64,000 bases of DNA, taken from NCBI GenBank assembly GCA_914767715.1, contig OU612072.1, forward strand, positions 15,748,001 through 15,812,000, given 5' to 3'. Positions 1 through 12,489 of this stretch are shown piece by piece. The stretch's first letter is position 1, and each line of letters starts with the position of its first letter. The notes under the pieces are model-generated. The model was not told the DNA's origin. It saw only the letters and a list, made by a program, of their open reading frames with translations, and searched no databases. The DNA is from Membranipora membranacea. Taxonomy: Eukaryota; Bryozoa; Gymnolaemata; Cheilostomatida; Membraniporidae. The position numbers were made by a program, and so were the translations under genes.

Positions 1-465
1 AAGCTGTCTTAGAATGGTGCATAATTGACCTACACTGATTTTCAATTGTATTATTATGGATGTTTTTTTATTAGTTTTATGTGTCTGTGTGCATGATAAT
101 GAAATAATAAAATCAGAAGGAAAAGTGAATCACCGGTTTCTGAGCTGAATTATAAGGTTGATCTTTGTCTAGTGCATGTGATCACTGTGGGAATGAAGCT
201 TTTCTTTTGTTTTAATGTGCGTCTGTTATCAATGGAACAAATTCCCAACGCTGAGTTGCTGACAATTTAAAATTCAAAGATAGATAGCAGGTTGAGATTT
301 GGTCAGTTTGAGGATGAAATGTTTACAGGTTTGAGAACAATGCTCAGTTTGTACGTGAATAAATCATAAGATTTAATTGGAATTGATACCTTCACACAGT
401 GTAGTTAAGGTCAGATCGTTGTCCAAGATGAGAAGTTTTGAAGCTTTTACCTCAAATACAAAAAT

Positions 466-541
466 CCTCTCCCAACCTGGGATTAGAACCTAGGAACTTG
501 TGCATGCGAAACCAAAGCAATACCCCTGAGCTATACGTGAA
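466..541 (-). mobile_element. tRNA-derived SINE head
   Basis: Read on the minus strand, the segment has an A-box-like TAGCTCAGGGGTATTGC and, about 35 bases on, a B-box-like GGTTCTAATCC, the spacing of an internal RNA polymerase III promoter. The arms do not form a clean cloverleaf, so a SINE head or decayed tRNA copy is more likely than a working tRNA gene. Confidence 0.5.
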
Positions 542-1106
542 TGACTAAACATTACCGCATATACATTATCAATTGACAAATTGTTCTGTTTTGGCACAGT
601 TCCAACATGCTATCACAAGAGCAAATACACAGCATAACGTCCAAGTGATGATCTCCATACAAGTACTTGTGGTTAGAGCATAATAGCGATGAATAACTAT
701 GATATGAAACTTAGGCTATGAAGTATTTTGTGAGCAGTGACATTGAAACATATTTGCTTTGTCTGGCAAACTGTGGTATGATACCGGAGACTATTATCCA
801 TAGTCTCTGATGCTACTACGAGCAAGCAGTGACCATTAAACTAAGATACCAATCTTCAATCGACAAAAAATAATCAAACAGTTTTCCTACCCGGTGATGG
901 TGTTGCCTTGACTCCAGCCAAGGTTGTGGCTAAATAAAATGCACAGCCTAGCAGCAAACAATTAGTGGCAGGCCAGTCATAGGTATATGGTATCAAAAAT
1001 ACTGAACCCCTTTCCCCTTGTCTAGTCAGACTTACATGCCAAACCTCATGGTAAATCTAAACTACATGACAAATGATAATCCCTCATATCACCATCTCCT
1101 ATCATC
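542..1106. other. Intergenic, nothing recognised
   Basis: AT-rich DNA with frequent stops in all frames. No exon with credible splice sites and no repeat structure was seen. Confidence 0.5.
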
Positions 1107-1254
1107 AGAGTTAACATAGACGAAGCTTGGTCCATTTGCCTGCATTCCATGTCGCTCTCAATCCACTGGTCATGCCACAGGCCTGCCGCGTAACCAGTGG
1201 AAGGGAGCAACAGGAATGCAGACAATTGGATTAATCTTGTTCTAGAGTTAACAT
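1107..1254. mobile_element. Foldback MITE with flanking 11-bp direct repeats
   Basis: The element (1118-1243) folds on itself: its left arm, with a CCATTTGCCTGCATTC core, is an imperfect reverse complement of its right arm, with GAATGCAGACAATTGG. It is flanked by the direct repeat AGAGTTAACAT at 1107-1117 and 1244-1254, which looks like a target-site duplication. Related elements lie at 3922 and 12097. Confidence 0.6.
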
Positions 1255-3921
1255 GACAAAACTAAATCTGAATCAAAACTCGAGAATATCGTTGTCTGAC
1301 TCTATAATACTAAGATTTATTTGCTGAATATGGAGAAAATAGAATAGTGAATATGGATAAAAAACTATATATATATTATATACTTCTAGAGAAAATTTAG
1401 CTAAATAACTGGCAGTACCTGCTAATAAGGAAGTCATGGTAATATAATAAGTTGCAAAACCATTTTCACATTTTCATTGAGCAAGTTTTGTAAGACAGCT
1501 AACATCAAGCAAAGAATACACAGCCTTATCCCTTGTAGAAGCGTCTTTTATGCAACAAAATTACGGCCACTTGCAAAAAAACAGAGCCAGGCATAGGGAG
1601 TGGGAGTCGTTCGAGCAGCATCCTGAGATGAAGTCATTCATCGGGGAGCACTGTAAAGGCTTTGTTTAGGCGATAGAGTAATCGATCTTGGCTCTAGCAT
1701 GGTACTGTTTTTTCAAATCGCAATAGGTCCAGTCATATAAGATGTCCACTAAAATCTATATCTATAAAAAACAACATCATACAAGGAATTACCTCACCAG
1801 TTGATTAAACAATATGCAGAAAAATTCTCATTTTCTCAAAATTCTCATGGCATTGCATTGACCATTGGACTACACACAGTATTTGTTGTAATTTAGATCA
1901 GGTTATGATTGATTGGCGTTTACAAGCTGACTGATTTATTTTGTTTTAGCTACAGGATATAAAGATGACTTCGATTCATAAAGCAATGATGAGGAAAACA
2001 GACATGATGCCACAATGGGCAAAAAACTAGAATTCCATTATACCACGTCTAATCTACATAACAGCTGGATGAATACACCTTTGAATTATATAAACAACAG
2101 TATTCGTGTGCGTGTCCTCTCGCTTTCAACATGATAGAAATCTCCCCAGCGGTCTGTCAAGTTATTTATAAATCGTAACGATAGTAAGTGAAGCACCCAA
2201 AGTTAAATAATACCCAGCCCTAACTTCTTATAATCTTAGTAGCTGCAAATAAAAGTAATAGACAGTGTGTCTATTGACAGAGAGGTATTATTAGATTTCG
2301 CAACCACCATGAAAAGAAAGTCAAATATTTACTCTATTATCTCAGCATGATTCCTGTTGAACTGTAATAGCCAAACTGTTATAGGAAACCGATCAAAGGA
2401 TGCCAACAAACTCTCCCCTAATTAACAGAAAGGGCTCTTTTATTTATGTATATCATTCAAAAACAATTGTGATTTTCTCTTCTCTGTGACAGATATAGCT
2501 CCATGGCTTTTTTTCATGGTACAACTGAAACTGCATTAAATTTGTTTTGAATTCCTCTGTCCACACATTACTGATAAGGGTGCTTTAGTCGGAATTTACA
2601 GAGATGATTTTTCCTCCCGCAGACGATAATCAATACTTATTTACGAATGGTGTCAGGGCTTCATGAAATGTAAATAAAGTTTTTCAATTGCTGATAGAAA
2701 CAAAAAAGCATTCGCATAAATGGTTTCTGAAATATTCAGACGCAAAGCCAATTTCTCCACTAGAGTAAACAACATCAATGTACAGCAGGGATCAAGTTGA
2801 AATCCGGATAGAACACCGCCATCTGCATCCCACAGATGTAGGTGATCACAATAGTTAAATTGGAAAGGAGTGGTAAACAGTATTCAGCCAATGCCACTTT
2901 TTCTAAAATTACCAGCACTACAATGTACTCGTTAACCTGGTCTCGCTATAAAATCCAGAGAACTGTGTTACAAGTTAAATCAAAATATTCCTATAATGGA
3001 GACCAATCTCAAATGTGAAAAGATAAGTTGCAGGAGAAAATACCTCTACAGAAGTGTTCTGCTTTGTAGTTTGATTACATACCCTTATATGCAAGGCCGA
3101 GTGTATCGGAAATCTTAAGTGATTGCAGCTGCGCCAGAAGTTCTTCCGAGCCTCATGTCCTCAGCCTAAAGATATATGAAATACCCATCACCATAACATT
3201 TGAAAATGGGAAAAAAAAGCGAGAAATTTCTATGTTTATGAGGAATTCCCAATAAATTGCATTGTGGGATATTCTCATACAAGCCCTTTTTTAATACATA
3301 CATAGCATACAGCCAACTAGGTGGTGTTATTGCCGGGATATTTCAGACCTTCTTCACTAGGCCTGGTTGCAGTAGTGATAGCAGGGATATACAGACACAG
3401 GGGAAATTACTGATAGTTAAAGTGTCTGTGGATTTTGGATTGGCTAGGGGAAAGTTGTGTACAGCTTGTCATCTCTATATGTTACAGTGGCCTTTTTCTT
3501 GCAGGCATACCTACCTATGATGAGCCATAACTTGTTTGCTACTTATCCTAAAAACTGGTTTCCAGCATTTGTAAAATGTCCAACCTTCAAACTATACCAT
3601 ATTGTTGGTATTTTGGGCTAGGATACATAGGCACTGAGTTATATGGGTTCTTGAAATAGGTTATCTCACATAGATATTTATGTTTTGACAGTTGATAGAC
3701 TTCGGGCAACAAATTCAGGAAATGTCCGTGCACTGACTCAGCTCACACATAAATATTTATGAAATGACTTATTTTGTCACCCCAAATAACTCAGCCTATT
3801 CACCGAGCCAAAATGACAATTATATGGTGTGCGTATAGGTTGAAATGTGGAAATTACAAAAAAGTTGCAAACCAGTGAGTTGTCATGATTAATGTCAACA
3901 ATATTATGCCCGCCATAGGTT
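1255..3921. other. Intergenic, nothing recognised
   Basis: No open frame here shows paired splice sites, repeats or recognisable protein similarity. An 87-codon plus-strand frame at 3257-3520 has no coding support. The stretch is ordinary AT-rich non-coding DNA. Confidence 0.5.
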
Positions 3922-4041
3922 AGATCAAGTTTAATCCAATTGCTTGTATTCCAGTTGCTCCTTTCCGCTGGTCAAGCTGCAGCGTGACCAGTGGATGGGG
4001 AGGAACTTCGAATGCAGGCAAATGGACATAACTTGGTCTAT
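3922..4041. mobile_element. Foldback MITE, second copy
   Basis: The arms begin AGATCAAGTTTAATCCAATT on the left and, read in reverse complement, AGACCAAGTTATGTCCATTT on the right. The centre carries inverted CTGGTCA/TGACCAG blocks shared with the element at 1118-1243. It is about 120 bp long with no coding capacity. A poly-C run follows at about 4129-4140. Confidence 0.5.
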
Positions 4042-4297
4042 CATAGGTAGGTATGTATGCATGACAAATTGCCATTGTAATTTGCATGATTAGTAAATCT
4101 TGAATGTAGCTAGCTTGACGAATCCCACCCCCCCCCCCCCAATCAAAAACTAAATAGACTATGACGACTATCATTGAAGTATCCCCTCTGCATATTGTCA
4201 CTCTGTGATTCAATTTTCATTATGAACCTTATGATACATAGAATTTTACATGTTTAGTACCTACTGTAAACAGAGATTTTCTTCCTCCTTGCTACAG

Positions 4298-4567
4298 GAA
4301 ATATTTTGAAAACTACACTGCTTCTTCTATGAAAGACTTCCATGAGGCATTTTCAACAGAGTCCTGGAACCAGCTTCATCGAACTGATAAATTTCGCCAT
4401 GTAGTACTCAAGTGCAAGGAGTGTGTTAAAAGCCATCCTGAGTTCAAGCTAAAAAAAATTAATATTGAATTTACCAGAACTGTTCTTTCCTCGGAGGCAT
4501 TAGAGAACGTGCTAAGGAGTTTGAGGGTAAACCTGAAGGGTTTACATTTGACACAAACAAATTATCA
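4298..4567 (+). CDS. Putative internal coding exon, unknown protein
   Basis: A good acceptor (CTTGCTACAG at 4297) opens a frame that stays open 90 codons to a good donor (TATCA then GTGAGT at 4568). The peptide includes FHEAFSTESW, CKECVKSHPEF and IEFTRTVLSS; it is hydrophilic, with charged and aliphatic residues spaced as in a helical domain. An earlier donor (AGG then GTAAAC near 4525) is also possible. No partner exon was identified on this strand, and I do not recognise the family. It could be the remnant of a longer gene or of a transposon. Phase is 2 at the 5' side and 2 at the 3' side. Confidence 0.4.
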
Positions 4568-4828
4568 GTGAGTCCTATTTATCTTTGATTGGATATTGAC
4601 AGGGAATAGTTACACAAAACCTGACTACACCTACACCTCATCAAATTTAAAATGAAGATGTCTTAAGATTGCAGCTAAAACTCCTTCCACTGCTATTAGA
4701 CAAGGCCAAGGACATCGTATGATGAGATATATATTCTCAGCTAATTGGGCCAATACGGAAATTTGTAAGTGATGCCTGAGGGACTGGGCGAATATATAAC
4801 GCCAAAATGTTTATCAGATCGATGTCTT
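4568..4828. other. Intergenic, nothing recognised
   Basis: AT-rich sequence with no supported feature. Confidence 0.4.
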
Positions 4829-6048
4829 ACCTGATGTTAGAAGACTATCCGAGAAGGCTAGTTAAATGAAGGGTAGGGTCAAGACAGCTCATAATTCATC
4901 TCTTGCTACCGGCAACCCTACTAGATCTTCTGAAAAGTAATAATCAAGCTGTTACATTTATGCAGATAACTAGAAGAATGCAATGACATTTTGCGAATAC
5001 TTGCTAATCAAAGGAACAAATCAACAATGAGTACCAGCCCCCAATTACTCCTTGGTAGAATTACGTCGTACTTCAAATTTGTATGTGTCAAATTCTGTAA
5101 TGTAAAATTAGATTTTGTATTAAATGATGTTATAGAATTTCTCACATACAATCTCATTTTTTTTTATGCTGGCGATTTCATTTTTTTTGCATATGCCCAC
5201 CCAACGCTTCTGTAGAAAAAAGACAAGATTTGAAGGGATGAGATATATATATAGTTTACAACAAATTAAGGAAACAACCGCTGCTCTCTGCATCACTCCG
5301 TCTTGAAGAATGTATACTACATTTGCTACTCAGAGCCTCATGTGATATGATTTGGAAGGAGCTTGAAACCTGTTAAGTGATCTACTTACAACTCATTCAA
5401 TGATAGGATCTGTGAGATGGTATCATTCACGTGCTTGTAAATAAAATCTTTTCCTGCAAAGAACAACATAACTTCATCAAACATCGAACAAATTAAATCT
5501 AAGTGTTATGAGGCTGAATGACTTAAAAAAGTGTGGTTGGAATAAAAGAGACAACGGACTAATCTTGGAGTATTGTAGGACCCTAACCTCAGGGCGCATG
5601 ACACCAGGGAGAGCCAATTAAATTTTGACTTTGGTGAAAGTGGATTTGCAAAGAGTTTTCCTTCTCTGTTTTGAGAGTAGACAATTGATAGTTAGCGATG
5701 AATTCATCCCATTACAAAGTTGTCTAGCCTTAACTTTTTCACGGGAAGGAAACTCCTACGCAAATTTAGCAGAGAGATGAAACTTTTTTTTAAAGAGCTG
5801 TAATTTGCAGGTTGACCTTCACTTGCTGCAGCTTTTGTGACACCAGGAAATGAACAAGTTGTATAATACACAGACGTATAAACCAATACTGAAATTGGGA
5901 ATCAATAACTGAATGACCGGGAGAATAGAATAAAGTAATGTTTATCTGGTAGATACCTTACCTGATATTGGAAAGCTTGCAGACTATCCAAGTGGGTAGA
6001 GTAGAGTCAAGACAGCTTCTAAGTCAATCCTTGTTTCTGGGGACTCAT
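4829..6048 (-). pseudogene. Exon-like minus-strand remnants, partly duplicated
   Basis: Three minus-strand segments carry splice-like edges: 5962-6048 (acceptor TTTAG, donor GTAAGG, peptide including DESPETRIDLEAV), 5390-5453 (acceptor TTTGCAG, donor GTAAGT, peptide including KDFIYKHVNDTISQ) and 4829-4932 (acceptor TTTTCAG, donor GTAAGA). The first and third are related to each other, around the shared AGCTGTCTTGAC block, and both contain stop codons. The first two could be joined in phase to the last HYR exon of the upstream gene (8751), so they might be its 3' end, but a one-in-three phase match is weak support. They may equally be decayed copies of an unrelated gene. Confidence 0.25.
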
Positions 6049-8685
6049 CTAAATCTAAATCGACTGAAAAACATTAACCATAGAAATTTGAGAAGACAAT
6101 TCAAAGCAGGTAGAGACTTTTGTGGAACCTAGAGCTTATCAATGGTCAACAAAGTTATTGGATGCAGAATTGAGAGTTGGCACTGACAATTTAGATCATT
6201 ATAACAATGATCAAAACTGATATCTGACAATCCTCTATTCTATATAAAAAAGATAGGCAACAATGGTTGAAATATAAATATATTATGTTGTGAGTGATGG
6301 AAATGTTTGAAGTCATGTAAGTGATGGGAGGTAACGCACCAACCGTAATTCCTAAGAGTGACCTAGCATATCACATAGCTATAACATGCTGGAGTGAAAG
6401 TCGAGCCCCAACAGATGCTTCACCTTTCATAGCTATGGTCTCGTTAGGTGGGTATCCCTATTAACGGCACAGTTCTTTGACTTGAGTTAATATCTATAAA
6501 CAAGAACATTAAGACTATAAAAAAAAAGTGAAATGAACTATGATGGAAACTCTGTGGTGCAAATAGCATGTGAATACAATTCTGGGGTTTGTGTTTAATG
6601 ATGTTACTAGACCTATTAAGCCAACTTAAGCCAGAATTTAGCTATCCTCAACATTTTTCAATAAATACTGAGCACTTCAATGGTGAAGGGTCTGCTCTTC
6701 AATGTGGGGAGATCATTCATTACGAGTTTTCCCATATCTACCTGAGGTAACGCCAGATAATATCAGGATACTTGGTAATAGATAATAAAACTTTTCTGTT
6801 TTGGGTCACTAGCACAGAACAGAATTGTTGCTAATGCGACTGGTTGTGGAAAGCATGTAATTAGGTTTTCGGTCAGCTGGGCTTAGTGTTCAAGAGTCTG
6901 ATCCCTTGCGATTGTGAGACCGGTGCTTTATCAACTGGGCTACTTCTGATCCTGAATCACACACAGTGTAGACATGGTTTGGAGTTAATCTGGGACTACA
7001 TTAAGATCGACCTAATGTGCTTGTTTTAGTTAGATCCACACTAACAACAAGCCTACTTCTGAACACTAGAGTAACTATGAATAATACTATTACATAAATT
7101 GCACAAATTCCATAGACAGGGCTAGTAAACTAACTCCGACTCGAGCAAGATGTTTAGTTCGAGGTCTAATCCCAACCTCCCGACGGAAGAAAATGTTACG
7201 TGATGAACAGACCAAATTTTAGGACTGCTAAATTTTATTTTCGGAATAGTATGCGTGATGCAATTTTACCTGGATTGTAAATCACTCTATTCACTGTAGC
7301 CTTAGTAACCAAGAAACATTAAAAGGACCTAGAAATTACCACTACGCCTCTTTGCCAGTAACAACCCAAAAAATTCGGCAAATGTGATGACAATGATGGA
7401 GGAGAGAGTGGATTGAGGCCAACCTTAGCCTGTATTGACAAGCTAAGCCAAAGTCAAGATAAGCTGCTGAAGTACTTCAAAACTAACTTTGCTCAATTAG
7501 GCCTATTGTATCTACGCCAATACATTCACAGCATTAGTTGGTTAACTTTTAGCAAACATGCGTAGCACGCTGTTTTTTGGGTCCCAGTAATGTTACTATG
7601 TAATTATAAACTGAATTGAGTATTCCTTTTCATCCTACCAATTGACTGTATACTGATGATTATAATTGCATTGTGTTGCCCCTATTCATAATTATGTCAA
7701 TTTAAAAGTCCCAAAATTGAATGCATTGAATGTAATGGATTATGGAATGAAGCTTAGTAGGTGTCAGGATTGGCTAGCTAGGCCTGTTGGGGTTTGCTTC
7801 AATCACAAAATTATGCTGTCATGATCACTGTTATTCTGTAATAAGTTGAACCAAGGAGAACTCCTTAATTGAACTGATCTGACTCAACATACCACAAATA
7901 GGCCTTTTTTTATATGTGGTTCGGGGATAGAGCAGTCATTACACTACCTTCTTTGTCGCAATCTCACGGATCACCTGCAGATTGTTGTGCAAGTCAACTA
8001 GCTAGTGGCCCCAACCACGAGACTTAATATGCCAAGCTGCAGTGGGCCTTATTTATTGATGGGCATATGGTCAAACTGGAAGGGCTCAATAATAAAATGA
8101 TAATAATAATGCCAATTTCAGCAGGCATATCCCTATGGATACTGGATGTAAGAAAGGCCGACACACACGCCCGCACACACACACACATATCTAACAAAAA
8201 CTCTCTAGTCTCTGTCCAATGTTTGGTGAGTGTTGCCTCTCTCTAGTCTCTGACTCTGAGTGAGACAGAGGCAACACACAGCACACACTCTCTCTCTCAT
8301 CTCTGTCCATACACACAGCCAATAGTAATACGTATGAATAAAATCATTTTTTAATTACCTTAGTGCTGACTGACTCCAACATCCATCCATAGTTGCAGCT
8401 CTCTCATGTGAGTGTGAAAAATTGCTAGTACTAGTGACTTGTACTAGCTAGAGCATGTTCTACTAAACATTCAAATACTACCAGTGCCAACTAACTATAC
8501 TGACGACATCTGATACAAAAATAAAATTAACTTCAGTGCTACACTGTCATTGGACAACTTCTTTATGTAGGCGTGGCTTACATATAATAACAAAAGGAGT
8601 TGTCCACACACTAAGATTGGGTGGAGAACTCCAACTTTTTTTTGCTCACAGGACTATGTTTTACCTTAATCCAGCAGAGTACAGC
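6049..8685. other. Intergenic or 3' flank of the NHL-HYR gene
   Basis: No coding exon was supported. A degenerate tRNA-like block lies at about 6885-6945 on the minus strand (TAGCCCAGTTGATAAAGC resembles an A box). A (CA)n-rich microsatellite lies at about 8161-8190, followed by CTCTCT/GAGAG-rich sequence to 8320. Confidence 0.45.
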
Positions 8686-8750
8686 AGTGATAGGATAATG
8701 AATATATAGGAGTTGATGTAATCTAAAACTATGTTAAATGAAGCATCTAC

Positions 8751-10168
8751 CTTTGATCTCTACTTTTAGTGAGCAGTTTCGGCTTTCTCCATATATATGG
8801 TAGTTGTAGACTCCAACAGGTAGTTCTAGTCGGTGTATAGTGCCATCTAGTGTGAGATCAAGTGCTGATAACCCAGTAGAAGCAGAGACAACTCCTCTGA
8901 TTACTTCTGGACACTCGTCAATCCTTGATGAGGTACCTGAATAATCAATAATATATTTTATTTCATAAAAGTTTAACTATTGTATTTACAGAGAGTGGTT
9001 TAAATTAATTTTAATATTCAAATCATCAAAATTGACTGGGGAGCTTAAGGAAATATTTTAAGGAGCTTCTAGGTACCCATGCATGAGCTACCATGCAGGA
9101 CAATTTAATTTTTCTGATTTTTTTTCTTCATCTTGATTGAAATTTGTTTTTCTTTTCCCTCTTCTAGAGGGCTGATTTTGACAAAGATCTCCATCTAATC
9201 AAAGTTATGCCGATAAAATTTTAAGCAAATAAGTTGAGATTCCGATATCGAATGTGAAATTGATCAGTGCAATACAAATTTTCTACCAGTAATAGAGTCA
9301 TCGGAGACCCGGTGCATGTTAACCGACTGTTCCGGCGGTCCTAGATTACTGTCTAAGGTTAAGAAAGTACTACAACTACCAATAATATACTGCTCAAAGA
9401 TCGATCAAATGAATTATATACACTCACCATTATTTATGATTTGGACATTCGTAGTGCAGTTATTTCTATGAATCACATGATTGCCGACTGATAGTTCTGT
9501 TTTAATATTAGGAGTTATCTCTACTAAGGCTCTCTGATCATCAGATGTCACATAAAGTGTCACGTTATTGTCCCGACAAGGTTTTCTGGTGGTAGTCGTC
9601 GACGTGGTAGTTGTTGATGTGGTAGTTGTTGGTGTGGTAGTTATAGATGTGGTTGTTGGTGTTGTTCTAGTTGTCGATGTGGTTGTTGGTGTTGTTGTAG
9701 TTGTCGGTGTGGTTGTTGTCGGTGTGGTAGTTGTTGGTGTGGTAGTTGTCGGGGTGGTAGTTGTCGGTGTGGTAGTTGTTGATGTGGTAGTTGTCAGCTT
9801 CGGATCTATAACATTGAAAAATCAAATATTGCTGAGATAATTCAAGAACCTTACGCAAATACCATCAATGAAATAACTAATATGGTGATGACAAGAAATC
9901 ACTGAATGCCGCAAAGGCTAGTGCTACCAATGGCTGACAGATGAGAGGGTGGTAAAGGTTCCCAGGCTGCTGCTCTGCTTTGAAATATAAATGTTTTGAG
10001 TCACCTTTTTCAGAGTTATTTTTTTATGGGAACAAAGGGCGGTAACTTATTTCAAAATATAAACAGTGCAAAAGGGTATTTTCTTTTTCTGAATGGCAGC
10101 TCATGAAGCTGACAAAACAAGTAAAACACAACAGGCATATATGTATATATATATATATATATATATAG

Positions 10169-10215
<47 letters not shown>

Positions 10216-11118
10216 TATCATTTTTTTCTTTACGGTTTTTACTCACATACAAACTGCTTGATTCTCTGATATTGTGAGACATACAGAGAGTCTTCAGTGA
10301 TGAGTAGAGAGAAGGGCCTGAACAGACACCATGAGCAGAGATTGAGGGTGGATACTTTGTCTCCTGTTATGTCTACTAGTCGGATCTTGTTACTGTCGGT
10401 GTCAGTCACAAGTAGCGTCTGATGTCCGATGATTAAAAGGTCGAATGGGTCATTGAATAGACTGTTTAGGAGCGAGCCGTCACTGTCACCTGATTTATTC
10501 GGTATCCCGGAGATAAGTTGAATTGTCTTCTCTTTGTATGTGATACGGTAGATTGCTTGAGACGCTGCTATTCCATACAGGTCCCCGCTGTTATCCTGTG
10601 TCAGACAACTGATACCCTCGAGAATATCAGACATGACAACAGTACTGACAGCTCCGGTGCTTATATCGACTGTCCTAACAGCTTTATTACCGTAGTCAGA
10701 GACGAGAAGTTGACTTGCATCATGATTGTCGCTTATTACGGACCAGGGACGGTTGAACTGACCGCGAAGCCCGTCTGAGTATCCTGGTTTCTCGCACAGC
10801 CCACTAAACATCGAGGTGTTATCTGTTCGGCGGTCGATCCCTCTCAGACAGTGATTGTAACGGTCGGCTACAACTACACGCTTATTTGAGATTTGTACGA
10901 ATCCAATTGTTTCTCTGAATCGAGCCTCAGACCCTCTCCCCTCTCTGTATCCATATTTAGAAGGATCCCCAGCTATAGTCGTAGAGGATTGACCATCACT
11001 GGTTTGTAGCGAGTTTATATCTGTGTGGACAAGATGACCGGGTCGGAATAGGTCGAGTTCCATGTGTTTGACACTGGTCAAGGTTTTGGTGATGTTCGAA
11101 ACTGTTAATCCCTCTAAT
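8751..11118 (-). CDS. NHL propeller, mucin-like, 2x HYR-like secreted protein (module A)
   Basis: Three minus-strand exons with matching phases. Exon 10247-11118 encodes about 290 residues of NHL repeats; clear blades contain VVVADRYNHCLRGID, LLVSDYGNKAVRTVD and LLVTDTDSNKIRLVD. Exon 9428-9805 begins with about 70 residues of Thr/Pro/Ser repeats (TTTTPTTTT type, a mucin-like O-glycosylation stalk) and ends in a first HYR-like unit with paired cysteines. Exon 8751-8936 encodes a second HYR-like unit (DECPEVIRGVV to ESRNCSLKVEI). Donors are GTGAGT, GTGAGT and GTAGAT. NHL propellers are usually protein- or ligand-binding and HYR domains are extracellular adhesion modules, so a secreted or surface recognition protein is inferred. 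The upstream leader is either the signal exons at 17.0-17.6 kb (phase 2 joins phase 2) or the NCSPQ exon of module B (also phase 2). The 3' end is not found. Confidence 0.75.
10141..10217. repeat. (AT)n microsatellite in intron
   Basis: A run of AT/TA dinucleotides broken by a few G and C bases, in the intron between the NHL exon and the mucin exon, within about 30 bases of the NHL exon donor. Short minus-strand frames rich in Tyr/Ile across it are artefacts of the repeat. Confidence 0.9.
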
Positions 11119-12096
11119 CTGTAAATAATAATATTATTGTATATCATATCATATGTTATTATAGTGAATTATTTTATATTCTTTTGATTTCTATATAACA
11201 TTATATACTATTTATATTGTATATCATATTATATATATATATCATATATAGTATTATGTTTAAATGAAGAATTTCTCCTCAAACCTAAGTTTTTGTGAAT
11301 ATGATTAACACACATGTTTCCATTGTAACTGTTTGCGCCTGGGAAGAAATCAGTCTTTTCCATAGACTTAATAATATATATATTACATATATAATATTAT
11401 ATAATATTATTATGTCTATGATCTTTCCTGATGATGATGAGGAGGTCCTTCATAGATCTCATAAATATAAAAGGAAAAAGGTTAAAAGGGCATCAAAAAC
11501 TTCTTGTCAATTTTGATTTTGTTGATGAGACAGAGACCGAATATGTTTGCTATCTCTTAATAACCCAATTTCTTTTACGTTACGCAATCGCCATTTAGAT
11601 AATGTAGAAAACATTTTAATCACTATGCCTTTTTAGGGGGGGGGGGGGGTCAACCAGAAATATTGACAATGATACTACTCAGAATGTCGGCCTCATAGGT
11701 AGGGAAAGGACAGCTATATCAGTGCGACTCTTTCCGTTTGCTCAGTTTACATTTAATACACAGTTCATCATCAATCAACCATATAACAAACTTAACCTAG
11801 GTCTGTTTTCCTTTCCCCTGAAGTTTTGCTGAGGTTTTTGGTTACAGCATGTCTAATCATCTGCTAAAACAACATTTTTTTTACTCGGTTGGTTTAAACT
11901 AGGTTAAAAAAAGATCAGTGCACTATCAGGCTGCATCAACAGACTTGGAAAAATGAAAGCTTTCAGCCACATTTTAACCAAGTTCAAGGATTGTCTTCAC
12001 TTGAACATATAGAAGACAACTTATAATAATTATCCACCTATCCAATAGAAACAGAAAATAGTTCTGTTACTGCTGAGTTTTATTCACACAAAGAGC

Positions 12097-12200
12097 CTGA
12101 ATTTGGAGTTGCTCCCCCTCCAATGGTCATGCAGCTTAACCAGTGGATGGGGGGGGGGGGAAACTCTGAATGGATCAAATTGATCTATACATGGTAAGCT
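12097..12200. mobile_element. Foldback MITE, third copy
   Basis: Contains GGAGTTGCTCCCCCTCC, TGGTCATGCAGCTTAACCAG and a poly-G run (about 12149-12160), matching the core of the elements at 1118 and 3922. The same sequence appears in inverted orientation near 21728-21775 in the third gene copy, so it predates that duplication. Confidence 0.45.
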
Positions 12201-12299
12201 TGACTTGGAACCTGATAAGCATTCGTTGTCGGAGTACACACGAGATATCAAAATAAAACTATACTCAGCTATTAATATTTCTATTTGAGAGGTCTTAAT

Positions 12300-12480
12300 T
12301 GACCGCCCAATTCAACGGGCGCAGGCGCGCCAGAGCAAGAGCGCAGGTGGCTTGTGTGGGGTTGGATACCAGATACCCTTGCACCACCTCCCCTCTCAAG
12401 CTACTCTTATTTCGATGAGGCAGAGAGGGATCTTTATACACTTCACAGTTGGCCTTTCTATATAAGCAGGCTGCATAAGC
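12300..12480 (-). mobile_element. SINE tail fragment
   Basis: On the minus strand this reads TATAAAGATCCCTCTCTGCC, then a CATCGAAATAAGAGTAGC block and a GGTATCCAACCCCAC block. The same conserved tail ends the tRNA-headed SINEs at 29.1, 32.2 and 44.2 kb. The head is missing. A 64-codon frame across it is SINE sequence, not a gene. A copy lies at 21470-21615 in the inverted paralog. Confidence 0.6.
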
Positions 12481-12489
12481 ATCACTCAC

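Larger units (their letters stand above)
8686..12021. repeat. Tandem duplication unit 1
   Basis: This segment is nearly identical to 14118-16323 in the same orientation. It carries the NHL exon, mucin/HYR exon and second HYR exon. Compared with unit 2 it has an extra 1523 bp (9954-11477) holding the NHL exon, and a mucin exon that is 390 bp shorter; these two differences account for almost all of the length difference. Confidence 0.85.

Noticed and set aside
10024-10282. Tyr/Ile-rich minus-strand frames
   Set aside because: Translation of an (AT)n microsatellite in an intron.
12295-12489. 64-codon minus-strand frame after the NCSPQ exon
   Set aside because: The sequence matches the tail of a SINE family present elsewhere in the window, so it is not a gene.
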